Positions 8,959-18,382 of a DNA stretch of 64,000 nt are shown piece after piece. The position numbers and the translations under genes were made by a program. The number at the start of each line of letters is the position of its first letter. The stretch's first letter is position 1. The DNA comes from Iodobacter sp025352645 (GTDB lineage: Bacteria > Pseudomonadota > Gammaproteobacteria > Burkholderiales > Chitinibacteraceae): positions 20,884 through 84,883 of the forward strand of contig NZ_JAWQUO010000022.1 of assembly GCF_033446605.1 (NCBI RefSeq), read 5' to 3'. The notes under the pieces are model-generated. The model ran no database searches. It was not told where the DNA came from and saw only the letters and a list, made by a program, of their open reading frames with translations.

Positions 8959-9000
8959 ATATTCAATGATTTCAAAGTATTTTAATTTACAGGGATAAAT

Positions 9001-9423
9001 ATGAATTACTTTATGGAAGACTTAGCTTTAGGTTTAAGCGCTGAATATCGTAAGACGATTACTGAAACGGATGTGATTTTGTTCGCGGGTATTTCTGGCG
9101 ACAATAATCCTATGCATATTGATGAGGAATACGCGGCAAAAACCCGCTTTGAAGGCCGAATTGCCCACGGCATGCTGAGTGCTAGTTTGATTTCTACCGT
9201 GATTGGCACGCGCTTGCCAGGTGCAGGTGCCATTTATATGGGCCAAAATTTAAAGTTTTTAAAGCCAGTTAAAATCGGCGACACGGTAACGGCTTTAGTC
9301 ACCGTTTTAGAGCTGTTGCAAGAAAAACAACGGGTGCGTTTACTGACTGAATGCTGGGTCCGTGGTGAAAAAGTAATTGATGGCGATGCTTTGGTTTGGG
9401 TGCCGCGTCGCCTGCAAGAGTAA
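9001..9423 (+). CDS. MaoC family (R)-specific enoyl-CoA hydratase, PhaJ-like
   Basis: A 140-residue hot-dog fold enzyme. The hydratase-2 catalytic pair Asp34 and His39 is present in SGDNNPMHID, followed by IAHGML and a C-terminal strand GDTVTALVTV. PhaJ-type enzymes hydrate trans-2-enoyl-CoA to (R)-3-hydroxyacyl-CoA and can feed polyhydroxyalkanoate synthesis. No phaC is nearby, so the link to storage polymer is inference; MaoC proteins also act in other pathways. It has AGGG seven bases before the ATG. Confidence 0.85.
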   Translation: MNYFMEDLALGLSAEYRKTITETDVILFAGISGDNNPMHIDEEYAAKTRFEGRIAHGMLSASLISTVIGTRLPGAGAIYMGQNLKFLKPVKIGDTVTALVTVLELLQEKQRVRLLTECWVRGEKVIDGDALVWVPRRLQE

Positions 9424-9463
9424 TCACTTGCTTTGGGCGTACTGAATAACAAGGAGTTTTTCT

Positions 9464-10360
9464 ATGCAAGCAAATCTGGCTACCTTGCTGGCCGCTATCC
9501 CTGAAATAAGTTTGTGTTCCTCGGTCGATTTATATGGCGGAGCAGAGCCAGGTTTACCCCTGCTGCAAATTGAAGGTGAATTAGGCTCGGCAGTGATTGC
9601 TTTGCAAGGCGCGCACTTGCTGTCTTTTATCCCTAAGGGCGGGCGTGAGCTGCTATGGCGCTCACCCAATGCGGTATTTGCACAGGGGAAGGCGATCAGG
9701 GGCGGTATTCCACTGTGTATGCCTTGGTTTGGCGCTCATCCTGCAGGCTTGCCATCACATGGCTTTGCGCGGGTGTCTAATTGGGATGTACTAGAGGTGG
9801 AAATCCTCAGCGATGGAGCGATTAAAATTGCGCTGGAGCTAGCTGACACTGCCGCAACGCGTGCGCTTTGGCCACATGCTTGTTTGTTTCGCTTAGAAGT
9901 CAGCGTTGGCCATGAGCTTAACTTGCAGTTAAGTGTTGAAAATCGTAGTGAAACTGCCGCCGCATTCTCGCAGGCCTTCCATAGTTACTTAGCCGTGCCA
10001 GATGTGCAGGAAGTCACCATTAGTGGCTTAGATCAGTGCACCTACGTGGATACCTTGCTGGATGGCCGACCACGCTTACTGCAAGTAGGTGATTTAAGCG
10101 TGCAAGCACTGACTGATCGGGTATATCTAAATGTGCCTACTGAACAAGTGATTAAGCATAGCGCTGGGCAGATTAAGATAGTGAGCGATACGCGCTCAGC
10201 CATTGTTTGGAATCCTTGGGAAGGTGCTGCCAAAATGGCGGATGTAGGGGCTGAGCATTACCATGGCTTTGTCTGTGTTGAACGTGGCGATGTTTTAGAC
10301 AATGCCGTATCCATTGCTGCGGGCGGTGTTTACCGTGCCTCAATGACCTTATCCGAGTAG
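9464..10360 (+). CDS. D-hexose-6-phosphate mutarotase (YeaD family)
   Basis: Aldose-1-epimerase fold protein expected to interconvert alpha and beta anomers of glucose-6-phosphate and related sugars. The 298-residue product shows GGIPLCMPWFG, the catalytic-type His in SHGFARVSNW, the segment QAFHSYLAVPDV, and the C-terminal GFVCVERGDV with a conserved Glu. A good AAGGAG lies before the ATG. It ends 26 bases before ubiD and may be co-transcribed with it. Confidence 0.88.
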   Translation: MQANLATLLAAIPEISLCSSVDLYGGAEPGLPLLQIEGELGSAVIALQGAHLLSFIPKGGRELLWRSPNAVFAQGKAIRGGIPLCMPWFGAHPAGLPSHGFARVSNWDVLEVEILSDGAIKIALELADTAATRALWPHACLFRLEVSVGHELNLQLSVENRSETAAAFSQAFHSYLAVPDVQEVTISGLDQCTYVDTLLDGRPRLLQVGDLSVQALTDRVYLNVPTEQVIKHSAGQIKIVSDTRSAIVWNPWEGAAKMADVGAEHYHGFVCVERGDVLDNAVSIAAGGVYRASMTLSE

Positions 10361-10386
10361 TGGCAGTTTTTTTATAGGTTTTCTTT

Positions 10387-11910
10387 ATGCAATACCGTGA
10401 TTTGCGTGATTTTATTGCTCAGCTGGAACAAAAAGGCGAATTAAAGCGGGTTACCGTGCCTGTTTCTCCCTACCTAGAAATGACAGAAATTTGTGATCGC
10501 ACTTTGCGCAGCGAAGGCCCTGCAATACTGTTTGAAAATGTACCTGGCCATAGCATGCCGGTATTGGCCAATTTATTTGGTACGCCTACTCGGGTGGCTA
10601 ATGGTATGGGGGCGGCAGATATTAGCGCCCTGCGTGAGATTGGCAAAACCTTGGCCTATCTAAAAGAGCCGGAGCCACCTAAGGGCTTACGCGATGCTTG
10701 GGATAAGCTGCCGCTGTTAAAGCAAGTCCTTAATATGTCACCCAAGGAAGTCAAACACGGCCCATGCCAAGAAGTGGTTTGGGAAGGGGCTGAGGTTGAT
10801 TTAGCACGCATTCCCATCCAACACTGCTGGCCAGAAGACGCCGCCCCGCTGATTACTTGGGGCTTGGTGGTTACGCGTGGCCCCAATAAAAAACGCCAAA
10901 ACTTAGGGATTTATCGCCAGCAGGTGATTAGCCGCAATCAAGTGATTATGCGTTGGTTAGCGCATCGCGGCGGTGCTTTGGATTTTCGTGAGCATGCACT
11001 GCAAAAGCCTGGCCAGCCGTTTCCGATTGCGGTGGTATTAGGCTGCGATCCGGCCACGATTCTTGGTGCGGTCACGCCTGTGCCTGATACCTTGTCGGAA
11101 TATCAGTTTGCTGGCTTACTGCGGGGTTCAAAAACCGAGCTGGTGCAATGCATAGGCTCAGATTTGCAAGTACCTGCACGGGCAGAAATTATCTTAGAAG
11201 GGCATATTCAGCCCGCAGAACTAGGCTTTAGCGGTGTGAGCGAAGCGGGTATTCCGCTCAAAGAAGTAGGCGGCTATTTATACGCGTTGGAAGGCCCATA
11301 TGGCGATCACACCGGTTACTACAATGAAAAGGATTGGTTTCCTGTATTTAGCCTAGAGCGCATCACCACGCGTAAAAATCCTATTTATCACAGTACCTAT
11401 ACCGGCAAGCCACCAGACGAGCCGGCCGTGCTTGGCGTGGCTTTAAATGAAGTATTTGTGCCAATCTTGCAAAAGCAATTTAGTGAAATTGCCGATTTCT
11501 ATTTGCCGCCCGAAGGCTGCAGTTATCGGATGGCGATTGTTTCGATCAAAAAATCCTATCCTGGGCACGCTAAACGAGTGATGTTTGGGGTATGGTCATT
11601 TTTGCGGCAGTTTATGTACACCAAGTTTATTGTGGTGGTGGATGACGATATTGATATTCGGGATTGGAAAGAAGTCATTTGGGCTATTACCACTCGGATG
11701 GATCCGGTAAGGGACACCACCTTAGTAGAAAGTACGCCCATTGATTATCTAGACTTTGCCTCGCCTATATCGGGGCTGGGCGGAAAAATGGGCCTAGACG
11801 CCACCAATAAATGGCCTGGCGAAACCGATCGTGAGTGGGGCCGAACCATTTCGATGGATGATGCAGTTAAATCACGTATTGATGCTATTTGGTCTGATTT
11901 GGGGCTATAA
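10387..11910 (+). CDS. ubiD: 4-hydroxy-3-polyprenylbenzoate decarboxylase UbiD
   Basis: Prenylated-FMN-dependent decarboxylase in ubiquinone synthesis, removing the carboxylate from 3-polyprenyl-4-hydroxybenzoate. The 507-residue product matches family length. Recognisable blocks are the N terminus YRDLRDFIAQLEQKGEL, GPAILFENVPG, TWGLVVTRGP, NLGIYRQQV, the region with EIILEGHI, GPYGDHTGYYN, and the C-terminal DPVRDTTLVESTPIDYLDFASP. It requires the flavin prenyltransferase UbiX, not seen in this window. Confidence 0.96.
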   Translation: MQYRDLRDFIAQLEQKGELKRVTVPVSPYLEMTEICDRTLRSEGPAILFENVPGHSMPVLANLFGTPTRVANGMGAADISALREIGKTLAYLKEPEPPKGLRDAWDKLPLLKQVLNMSPKEVKHGPCQEVVWEGAEVDLARIPIQHCWPEDAAPLITWGLVVTRGPNKKRQNLGIYRQQVISRNQVIMRWLAHRGGALDFREHALQKPGQPFPIAVVLGCDPATILGAVTPVPDTLSEYQFAGLLRGSKTELVQCIGSDLQVPARAEIILEGHIQPAELGFSGVSEAGIPLKEVGGYLYALEGPYGDHTGYYNEKDWFPVFSLERITTRKNPIYHSTYTGKPPDEPAVLGVALNEVFVPILQKQFSEIADFYLPPEGCSYRMAIVSIKKSYPGHAKRVMFGVWSFLRQFMYTKFIVVVDDDIDIRDWKEVIWAITTRMDPVRDTTLVESTPIDYLDFASPISGLGGKMGLDATNKWPGETDREWGRTISMDDAVKSRIDAIWSDLGL

Positions 11911-11961
11911 CGCTAGTATTGTATTTATTGTTTTTAAAGAAATTAAGCATAAAGGATGACC

Positions 11962-12777
11962 ATGCTGCCGACACCTTCTCGTGAATTTCAATTTACGGAG
12001 CAAGACTTCGAAAAGGTGCGTAAGTTAATTTATAACTACGCAGGTATTGCCTTATCTCCTGCCAAGCAAGATATGGTTTATGGCCGTTTAGCTAAGCGTT
12101 TGCGCGCGTTGGGCTTACATTCATTTAATGATTATTTGCAGCTTTTAGAGCGTGGCAATAGTAAAGAATTTGAGTTGTTTACTAATTCTTTAACCACTAA
12201 TCTCACCTCGTTTTTTAGGGAAGCGCATCATTTCCCTATTTTGGCTGAGCATTTGCTGGCGCACCGCTCTGCAGGCACATTAAATGTTTGGTCCTCGGCC
12301 TCTAGCACGGGGGAAGAGCCATACAGTATCGCAATGACGGCTTGTGAAGCGTTTGATAGCATGCGTCCCCCCGTGAAAGTCACGGCCACCGATTTAGATA
12401 CCAATGTGCTGGAAACCGGCCGCTTAGGGATTTATGCCGGAGAAGAAGTCGAGCGGATGGGGCCGCAAAGGGTAAAACGCTTTTTTGATAAGTTGGCGGA
12501 TGGCCGCTATCAAGCCAAACAAGAATTACGCGATATGATTTCGTTTAAGCGGCTAAATTTAGTTGAAGCAACTTGGACCATTCGTGGCCCCTATGATGTG
12601 ATCTTTTGCCGCAATGTGATGATTTATTTTGATAAGCCAACCCAGCTTAAAATCTTAGAGCGCTTTGCGCCGCAAATGAAATCTTCAGGTTTATTAGTGG
12701 TCGGCCATTCAGAAAACCTATACCACGCTGCACAGTTGTTTAAATTACGCGGTAAAACGGTGTATGAATTGGCTTAA
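11962..12777 (+). CDS. cheR: Chemotaxis protein methyltransferase CheR (orphan copy)
   Basis: S-adenosylmethionine-dependent enzyme that methylates glutamates on chemoreceptors. The N-terminal helical domain (FQFTEQDFEKVRKLIYNYAGI) and methyltransferase core are present; the SAM motif reads SSASSTGEEPYSIAM, and FCRNVMIYFD is intact. From the ATG at 11962 the length is 271; an upstream in-frame ATG at 11956 sits on top of the AAAGGA and leaves it no ribosome binding site. Unlike the second CheR at 16926-17801, it has no chemotaxis neighbours and ends at its own terminator. Confidence 0.9.
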   Translation: MLPTPSREFQFTEQDFEKVRKLIYNYAGIALSPAKQDMVYGRLAKRLRALGLHSFNDYLQLLERGNSKEFELFTNSLTTNLTSFFREAHHFPILAEHLLAHRSAGTLNVWSSASSTGEEPYSIAMTACEAFDSMRPPVKVTATDLDTNVLETGRLGIYAGEEVERMGPQRVKRFFDKLADGRYQAKQELRDMISFKRLNLVEATWTIRGPYDVIFCRNVMIYFDKPTQLKILERFAPQMKSSGLLVVGHSENLYHAAQLFKLRGKTVYELA

Positions 12778-12792
12778 TGAGCTAAAGCAATT

Positions 12793-12821
12793 AAAAACCC
12801 ACAAGCATATTGTGGGTTTTT
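12793..12821. terminator. Bidirectional terminator after the orphan cheR
   Basis: AAAAACCCACAA (12793-12804) pairs perfectly with TTGTGGGTTTTT (12810-12821) around GCATA. It has T runs on both strands, so it can also stop the DJ-1 gene transcript arriving from the other side. Confidence 0.88.
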
Positions 12822-12908
12822 AATTTAGGGCGGTTGACTCACTACGGCTCTCGTCCACGAAAACCACTCAGCACACGAAAAAATGAAATAGCAGGGCCTA
12901 ATCTCGGC

Positions 12909-12968
12909 GTAGGGCGGGTGAAACCCGCGAGCGATGCTGAAGAAATACGCGGGTTTCACCCGCCCTAC
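12909..12968. repeat. Palindromic extragenic repeat, GTAGGG family, copy 1
   Basis: The 21-base arm at 12909-12929 (starting GTAGGGCGGGTG) is repeated as its exact inverted complement at 12948-12968 with an 18-base loop. The same outer motif occurs at 26064-26116, 33701-33772, 59002-59126 and 60963-61031, always between genes. It resembles the REP/BIME-like elements spread in many proteobacteria. Confidence 0.8.
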
Positions 12969-13053
12969 GATATTTATAATGAAATTGAGCAAAAGACATA
13001 ATCAGACAAGTTGATGCGTATATAGGGTTTAATCTGGATGTATCAATCCATTT

Positions 13054-13605
13054 TTAATCAAATAGCATTTCTGTGCGTAATGCTTGGGCAATGGCCTCTC
13101 CTTTGATTTGGCGGACTAGCTCAAAAGCAAATGCCGCTGCCGTGCCCGGCCCTCTAGATGTGGTGATGAGTCCATCTACAACCACATCACCGCCACTGAT
13201 AATTGCACCTGCCGTCAGTAATGGGGCTTCGCAACCAGGAAAACAGGTGGCTTTGTTTTCTCTCAGGAGGTCTGCTTTGGCTAACACCATCGGGGCCGCG
13301 CAAATGGCGGCAATGGGGCGGCCTGCGGCAAAATGCGCTTTGAGCCGGCTGATAAGCTCTGCAGAGGCCATCATTGCCTGTGTGCCTGGCCCCCCACCAG
13401 GTAGCACTAACATCTGTGCTTCACTGCCTGCTTGTTGAAGGATTAAATCGGCCTCTATGGTGATTTGATGTGCACCCGTTACTGCGGTATGGTCGGCCAC
13501 AGCAATCAGGCGGGTATTGATATTTGCTCTACGCAGAATATCAACCACGGTTACTAATTCTATTTCTTCAAAACCTTGGGCAAGAAAGATATCGACTTGA
13601 TGCAT
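13054..13605 (-). CDS. DJ-1/PfpI family protein (YajL-like)
   Basis: A 183-residue flavodoxin-like protein of the DJ-1 superfamily, linked in relatives to protection against oxidative and carbonyl stress. The conserved nucleophile Cys102 lies in AAICAAPMVLA, with Glu14 in the QGFEEIE motif and the LPGGGPG turn. These positions match YajL (Glu15 and Cys106 in Escherichia coli). It is divergent from the dehydrogenase at 13683 with a 77-base shared promoter region. Confidence 0.88.
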   Translation of the reverse strand: MHQVDIFLAQGFEEIELVTVVDILRRANINTRLIAVADHTAVTGAHQITIEADLILQQAGSEAQMLVLPGGGPGTQAMMASAELISRLKAHFAAGRPIAAICAAPMVLAKADLLRENKATCFPGCEAPLLTAGAIISGGDVVVDGLITTSRGPGTAAAFAFELVRQIKGEAIAQALRTEMLFD

Positions 13606-13682
13606 GGTTTTTTTACCTTTATAGAAAATGTAAGTATTCTGCTATTTATGCCTCTTGCGCACGTTTTTATATGGGATTATTT

Positions 13683-14633
13683 ATGCTGCCACGAATTGTA
13701 TTTTTAGATCGGGATTCATTACCCCTTACTTTACTCCCCTTAAAAGCCAAACATCAATGGCAGGAATATGCCAATACGGCAGCAGCAGATGTGGCAGGGC
13801 GATTACACAATGCAGAGATTGCGATTAGCAATAAAGTGCCGATTAATGCGGCCACTATTGCAGCTTGCCCAAATTTAAAACTGATTGCCGTTGCCGCAAC
13901 AGGCTATAACCAAATTGATTTAGCGGCGTGTAAAGCGCGGGGAATACGCGTTTGTAATATTCGTGATTATGCTTTATCAGGTGTTCCTGAGCATGCCTTA
14001 ATGCTGATGCTGGCCTTGCGCCGACAATTACTCGCTTATCGCTTGGATGTACTGGCAGGCAAATGGCAACAAGCGCAAAGCTTTTGCCATTTTGCCGCGC
14101 CTATCCATGATTTAGCTGGCAGCACCTTGGTGATCATTGGTTCCGGCGCATTAGGGCAAGCGATGGCGGGCTTGGCAAGGGCTTTAGGTATGCAAGTGTT
14201 ATTTGCTGATAGAAAAAACGCGAGCGAAACACGAGAAGGTTATGTGGCATTTAATCAAGCTTTGGCACTGGCTGATATTGTTAGCCTGCATTGCCCGCTG
14301 AATGCAGACACCCGCCATTTAATTGCTGAGGCTGAATTAGCCTTAATGAAAAGCGATGCGGTGTTAATTAATACGGCAAGAGGTGGCTTGGTGGATGAGG
14401 CGGCGTTATTAAGTGCTTTACAGGCTGGGCGTTTAGGCGGGGCAGGCTTAGATGTGTTGATTGAGGAGCCTCCACGAAACGGCAATATTTTATTGGATAT
14501 TGAATTACCCAATTTAATAATTACCCCGCATATTGCATGGGCAGGGCGCTTTACCATGCAGCAATTGGCAGATCAGCTGATGGCTAATATTGATGCGTTT
14601 TTAGCGGGTGAGGCTAAAAATATTTTGGTTTGA
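13683..14633 (+). CDS. D-2-hydroxyacid dehydrogenase (glycerate dehydrogenase/hydroxypyruvate reductase-like)
   Basis: NAD(P)-dependent reduction of 2-keto acids to D-2-hydroxy acids. From ATG 13683 the product is 316 residues. The Rossmann motif reads VIIGSGALGQAMAGLARA. The catalytic Arg is in NTARGGLVDEAALL, Glu in IEEPP, and His in TPHIAWA. The length and the CNIRDYALSGVPEHALML segment fit the HprA/glycerate dehydrogenase group, but substrate cannot be fixed from sequence. The frame is open far upstream; the ATG chosen starts the conserved LPRIVFLD strand, and another ATG lies four codons upstream. Confidence 0.88.
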   Translation: MLPRIVFLDRDSLPLTLLPLKAKHQWQEYANTAAADVAGRLHNAEIAISNKVPINAATIAACPNLKLIAVAATGYNQIDLAACKARGIRVCNIRDYALSGVPEHALMLMLALRRQLLAYRLDVLAGKWQQAQSFCHFAAPIHDLAGSTLVIIGSGALGQAMAGLARALGMQVLFADRKNASETREGYVAFNQALALADIVSLHCPLNADTRHLIAEAELALMKSDAVLINTARGGLVDEAALLSALQAGRLGGAGLDVLIEEPPRNGNILLDIELPNLIITPHIAWAGRFTMQQLADQLMANIDAFLAGEAKNILV

Positions 14634-14639
14634 TTGGAG

Positions 14640-15842
14640 CTACTGAGATTGCCACGAGGCAATCCAGGCTAAAACTTTTTCTTCAGGAATAGGCCTGCTA
14701 ATAAAATAGCCTTGGGCAATATCGCAGCCCAAGGCTGATAATTGATTCCAATCTTCTTCTGTTTCAACGCCTTCTGCGACCACTTTTAGATTAAGGCGTT
14801 GGCTCATAGAAATAGCAGAAGTCAAAATGGCCAATTTTTTTTGGCTATGCACTGCGCCATGTACAAATTCCTTATCAATTTTGATTTCGGTAAAGGGGCA
14901 GCGGGATAACTGCTTCATTGAAGAATACCCCGTACCGTAATCATCCATCGCCACGCCAAAGCCTTTGATCCTTAATCTTGCTAAAGCCCCTAAAAAGGTG
15001 GCGAGATTCGACATCAAAGTGGTTTCCGTAACTTCTACGATAATAAACCTGCTATCAAGGCCTTTTGCTTCAACGATAGCCTGCATAGCATCTACCAGCT
15101 CGGCACGGTCTAACAAAGGCACGGGTAAATTAATGGAGCAATGAATACCACTGGCCACGGTATGCAGGGTTTTTAACATATCGCAGCTTGCGCTGAGTAG
15201 CTCATAAAAAAAGCGCAGGGCTAATTCTCCGTGCTCCACATGATGAATAAAGGCAATCGGGGGCAGCACGCCGTGTATAGGATGTAGCCAACGCGCCAGC
15301 GCTTCAAATCCTATGAGTTTTTTATCGACAATCGTCACTTTGGGTTGAAAGTAAAGACGTAATTCGCGTGCTTCCATGGCAATAGCGACGTCATCGGCGC
15401 TAAAGTTAAAGAGTGGCCACGCGGTACTGCTGGCGTGTAAGTCTGGATCGGACTTTTCTAGTAGTTTACAGATAGACTCAAGCGTGAGCGGTTTGGGCAT
15501 CACGGCTAATAATTCTAGACTAGAGGCATCTGCAATGCCCTGTACGGCATCGAGTACATCTCGTGGCACTGCGCTCATCACGGAAATAAAATATTGTTTT
15601 GATGCCTTGGCTAAGCAGCCGAGTAATTCAATGCCATCCATGCCGGGCATGCTGAGGTCGGTCAGAATAAAATCAACCTGCTCTAGTGTTTGCAAAATAT
15701 CCAGTGCCTCTTTACCGTCTTGCGCCTCATAGACTTGGGCAAAGCCAACTTCCTTGAGATATTCAACGGCAACGAAGCGATGGATTTGGGAGTCATCAAC
15801 CACCAGTGCAATGCGATTTCGCCATTTTTCTAAATGAGACAT
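14640..15842 (-). CDS. Response regulator with EAL cyclic-di-GMP phosphodiesterase domain
   Basis: A 400-residue two-domain protein. The receiver domain (about 10-125) has the phospho-acceptor Asp in DFILTDLSMPGMDG. The EAL domain (about 150-395) keeps the catalytic signature: EALARW, the IVEVTET Glu, MDDYGTGYSS, EIKIDKEFV, VVAEGVET and AQGYFISRPI. It therefore looks active in hydrolysing cyclic-di-GMP. It is the last gene of the chemotaxis operon, eight bases after cheB, so phosphorylation by CheA is a reasonable inference and would tie chemotaxis to the motile-sessile switch. Confidence 0.92.
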   Translation of the reverse strand: MSHLEKWRNRIALVVDDSQIHRFVAVEYLKEVGFAQVYEAQDGKEALDILQTLEQVDFILTDLSMPGMDGIELLGCLAKASKQYFISVMSAVPRDVLDAVQGIADASSLELLAVMPKPLTLESICKLLEKSDPDLHASSTAWPLFNFSADDVAIAMEARELRLYFQPKVTIVDKKLIGFEALARWLHPIHGVLPPIAFIHHVEHGELALRFFYELLSASCDMLKTLHTVASGIHCSINLPVPLLDRAELVDAMQAIVEAKGLDSRFIIVEVTETTLMSNLATFLGALARLRIKGFGVAMDDYGTGYSSMKQLSRCPFTEIKIDKEFVHGAVHSQKKLAILTSAISMSQRLNLKVVAEGVETEEDWNQLSALGCDIAQGYFISRPIPEEKVLAWIASWQSQ

Positions 15843-15850
15843 GGTGAGTT

Positions 15851-16921
15851 TTAACTCCGTAGTGATGCCAGTGTTTGCCCAATCTGTGTCAGCGAAACAA
15901 CTTCATCCACGCCGCCATGGACGATGGCTTCTTTGGGCATGCCAAATACCACGCAACTTTTTTCATCTTGGGCCAAGGTGCGTGCGCCTGCATCGTGCAT
16001 TTCACGCATGCCGCGTGCGCCATCATCGCCCATTCCGGTCATGATGACGCCCAATGCATTACTACCCGCGCTGATGGCGACTGAGCGAAACAATACATCC
16101 ACCGATGGGCGGTGCCGAGAAACCAGTGGGCCGTCTTTTACCTCGGCGATATATTGAGCTCCGCTGCGTTTGACCAGCAAATGCCGCCCGCCAGGTGCAA
16201 TCAACACAAGGCCTGGCATCAGCCTGTCGCCATTTTTTGCTTCAAGCACCTCTACTGCCGATATACGGTTTAAGCGCTCGGCAAAGGCGCGGGTAAATTG
16301 CTCAGGCATATGCTGTACCACCACCACCGCAGGGCAGTTGGTGGGTAATTTAGGCAGTAGAAACTCCAGTGCTTGGGTGCCGCCAGTAGAGGTGCCCAGT
16401 GCAATGAGTTTATCGGTTGTGCGAAACATTGCCTTGCCTGATGGCGCGCCCAGCATGGCGTCGGCGGTGAGCTTAGGCGCGGGCACGTGAGTGCTATTTG
16501 ATACTGGCCGCATGGCCCCCATTTTTGCAGCGGCAGCGGCGCGCACTTCCTGGACTAAATCATTGCCTATGTCTTGCAAAAAGGCTTTGAGATTAATGGT
16601 GGGTTTGGTCACGATAGACACCGCGCCAGCCGACATGGCATCCATGGTGATATCGGCTCCTTTTTCGGTAAGGGATGAGCAGATAACAACAGGAGTGGGG
16701 CGCTCGGCCATAATGCGGCGTAGAAAGGTGAGACCATCCATGCGGGGCATTTCAATATCTAACACAATTACATCAGGCCAATGCATTTTCATTCTTTGCA
16801 TGGCAAAAATGGGATCTGGTACAGCGGCAAGCACCTTAATATCACGGGCGGCGCCAAGCACCTGAGTCAGGATCTCCCTCACTACAGCAGAATCATCAAC
16901 AATTAAAACATTAATGGCCAT
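15851..16921 (-). CDS. cheB: Chemotaxis-specific protein-glutamate methylesterase CheB
   Basis: Removes methyl groups from chemoreceptors (and deamidates glutamines) when phosphorylated by CheA, giving adaptation. The 356-residue product has an N-terminal receiver (Asp in VIVLDIEMPRMDG) and a C-terminal methylesterase with Ser in LGTSTGGTQAL, His in VVVQHMPEQFT and Asp in MTGMGDDGARGM. It follows cheR by four bases and is part of the minus-strand che operon. Confidence 0.96.
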   Translation of the reverse strand: MAINVLIVDDSAVVREILTQVLGAARDIKVLAAVPDPIFAMQRMKMHWPDVIVLDIEMPRMDGLTFLRRIMAERPTPVVICSSLTEKGADITMDAMSAGAVSIVTKPTINLKAFLQDIGNDLVQEVRAAAAAKMGAMRPVSNSTHVPAPKLTADAMLGAPSGKAMFRTTDKLIALGTSTGGTQALEFLLPKLPTNCPAVVVVQHMPEQFTRAFAERLNRISAVEVLEAKNGDRLMPGLVLIAPGGRHLLVKRSGAQYIAEVKDGPLVSRHRPSVDVLFRSVAISAGSNALGVIMTGMGDDGARGMREMHDAGARTLAQDEKSCVVFGMPKEAIVHGGVDEVVSLTQIGQTLASLRS

Positions 16922-16925
16922 AGGG

Positions 16926-17801
16926 TCACCGGCGTGGGTTAAATGGTGGGTTTACGCGATAGCGTGAAGGCCCTTCCATAACCAAGGGTAGTTCTTTATT
17001 ACGGATTGTTTCGGCATGGCTAATTAATAAATGCCCGCCATTGATAATCTTAGGGCATAAATTGGCAAGTACTTTTAATTTAGTGTCTTCATTAAAATAA
17101 ATAAGCACATTACGTAAAAAAATAATATCAAAACCTGCTTGTTGAAACGTATCGCTCTGCAGCAAATTTAAATTAAAAAAGTTAATGCGCTTGATTAATT
17201 GGGGAACCATGCGAACTTGGCCGCTGTACTCATCACGGCCACGCAAAAAGTATTTTTGCCATAAATGAGGCGGGGTTTTTTTAGCGCGCTCTACTGGGTA
17301 AATGCCTCGTTTGGCAAATGCGGTGACGCGTGTGTTGATATCAGAGGCAAATAGCTGCCAATTGCCATCGATGCCTAGCGCTTCGGCTAGCACTATCGCA
17401 ATCGTATAGGCTTCTTCCCCTGTGGAGCAGGCGGCAGACCATATTTTGAGGTGGCGCTTGCCATGCTTGGCTAGCTCAATGGCGTGGTGCTGTAGCCAAG
17501 TAAAATGATCGGGTTCACGGAAAAAATAGGTTTCATTGGTAGAAAGCAGGTTAATGGCTCTTTGCCGCTCTGCGGCCCCATTGGGTTGTTGCAATCGTCG
17601 CCAATAATCACTGAAGCTATTTAGCTCCAGCTCGCGTAATCGAACCGATAATCTGGATTGAATCAATGCCCGCTTGCTTGGCGGCATATCAATGCCTGCT
17701 TCGGAAAAAATAAAATGGCGAAACTGCTCGAACTCCGCTGTGTTAAGGGTGGGGGCTGCATCAAATTGATTGTGCTCTGCTTTTGAAGCCGCTTCTGTCA
17801 T
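16926..17801 (-). CDS. cheR: Chemotaxis protein methyltransferase CheR (operon copy)
   Basis: S-adenosylmethionine-dependent chemoreceptor methyltransferase. The 291-residue protein has the N-terminal helical domain, the SAM motif WSAACSTGEEAYTIA, and FLRNVLIYFN. Its start codon overlaps the end of cheW by one base (position 17801), indicating translational coupling. It is the partner of the adjacent cheB; a second, diverged cheR stands alone at 11962-12777. Confidence 0.95.
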   Translation of the reverse strand: MTEAASKAEHNQFDAAPTLNTAEFEQFRHFIFSEAGIDMPPSKRALIQSRLSVRLRELELNSFSDYWRRLQQPNGAAERQRAINLLSTNETYFFREPDHFTWLQHHAIELAKHGKRHLKIWSAACSTGEEAYTIAIVLAEALGIDGNWQLFASDINTRVTAFAKRGIYPVERAKKTPPHLWQKYFLRGRDEYSGQVRMVPQLIKRINFFNLNLLQSDTFQQAGFDIIFLRNVLIYFNEDTKLKVLANLCPKIINGGHLLISHAETIRNKELPLVMEGPSRYRVNPPFNPRR

Positions 17802-18337
17802 TAAGCCACCTCGGTGTCATCGGCAAAATGCAGCTGCATCACGGATTCGGCCATGGCACTGAGTTCGGCCACCGATAGCGCGCGTTGCACATTCAGTAAA
17901 ATGGCAAAACGGTCCTCAATGGTGGCGATGCCTTGGATAAAATCGCCACGAATCCGCGCGCCAAAGGTGGGGGTGGGGTCAATATCCTCCATGGGAATTT
18001 CTAATACCTCGCACACGGCATCCAGCAAGATGCCCACCTCAGAATATCCTTCTAGCCCGGGGAGCGAGAGAATTGCCACGCAGGTGGATGGCTTAAGCAC
18101 CGTTAGTTCGCGGCCAAACCGCACAGAGAGATCAATCACTGGCACCACCGAGCCGCGCAGATTAATAATGCCCCGTACAAAATTGGGCATCATGGGGACG
18201 TGGGTAATGCCTTCAAATTCGATGATTTCTCGGATGAAGTTAATCTGGATGCCAAATAAATCTTCGCCCAAAATAAAGGTAACGCAGTGAAACTTGTTTG
18301 CGTGCTTTGCATCGCTAGGATCAAGACGCTCTTTCAT
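17801..18337 (-). CDS. cheW: Chemotaxis coupling protein CheW
   Basis: Adaptor linking chemoreceptors to the CheA kinase. The 178-residue protein is one CheW domain: FHCVTFILGEDLFGI, then MMPNFVRGIINLRGSVVPVIDLSVRFG and VGILLDAVCEVLEI, the hallmark conserved blocks. It lies between the mcp and cheR genes in the operon; the gap to mcp is 45 bases. Confidence 0.95.
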   Translation of the reverse strand: MKERLDPSDAKHANKFHCVTFILGEDLFGIQINFIREIIEFEGITHVPMMPNFVRGIINLRGSVVPVIDLSVRFGRELTVLKPSTCVAILSLPGLEGYSEVGILLDAVCEVLEIPMEDIDPTPTFGARIRGDFIQGIATIEDRFAILLNVQRALSVAELSAMAESVMQLHFADDTEVA

Positions 18338-18382
18338 GATTTTTTCTCCTTAGGCCTGCCGTTACTCACCGCTGCGCCAGTC

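Noticed and set aside
12810..13001. A 63-codon open frame after the orphan cheR
   Set aside because: It runs through the terminator and the palindromic repeat at 12909-12968, and has no ribosome binding site.
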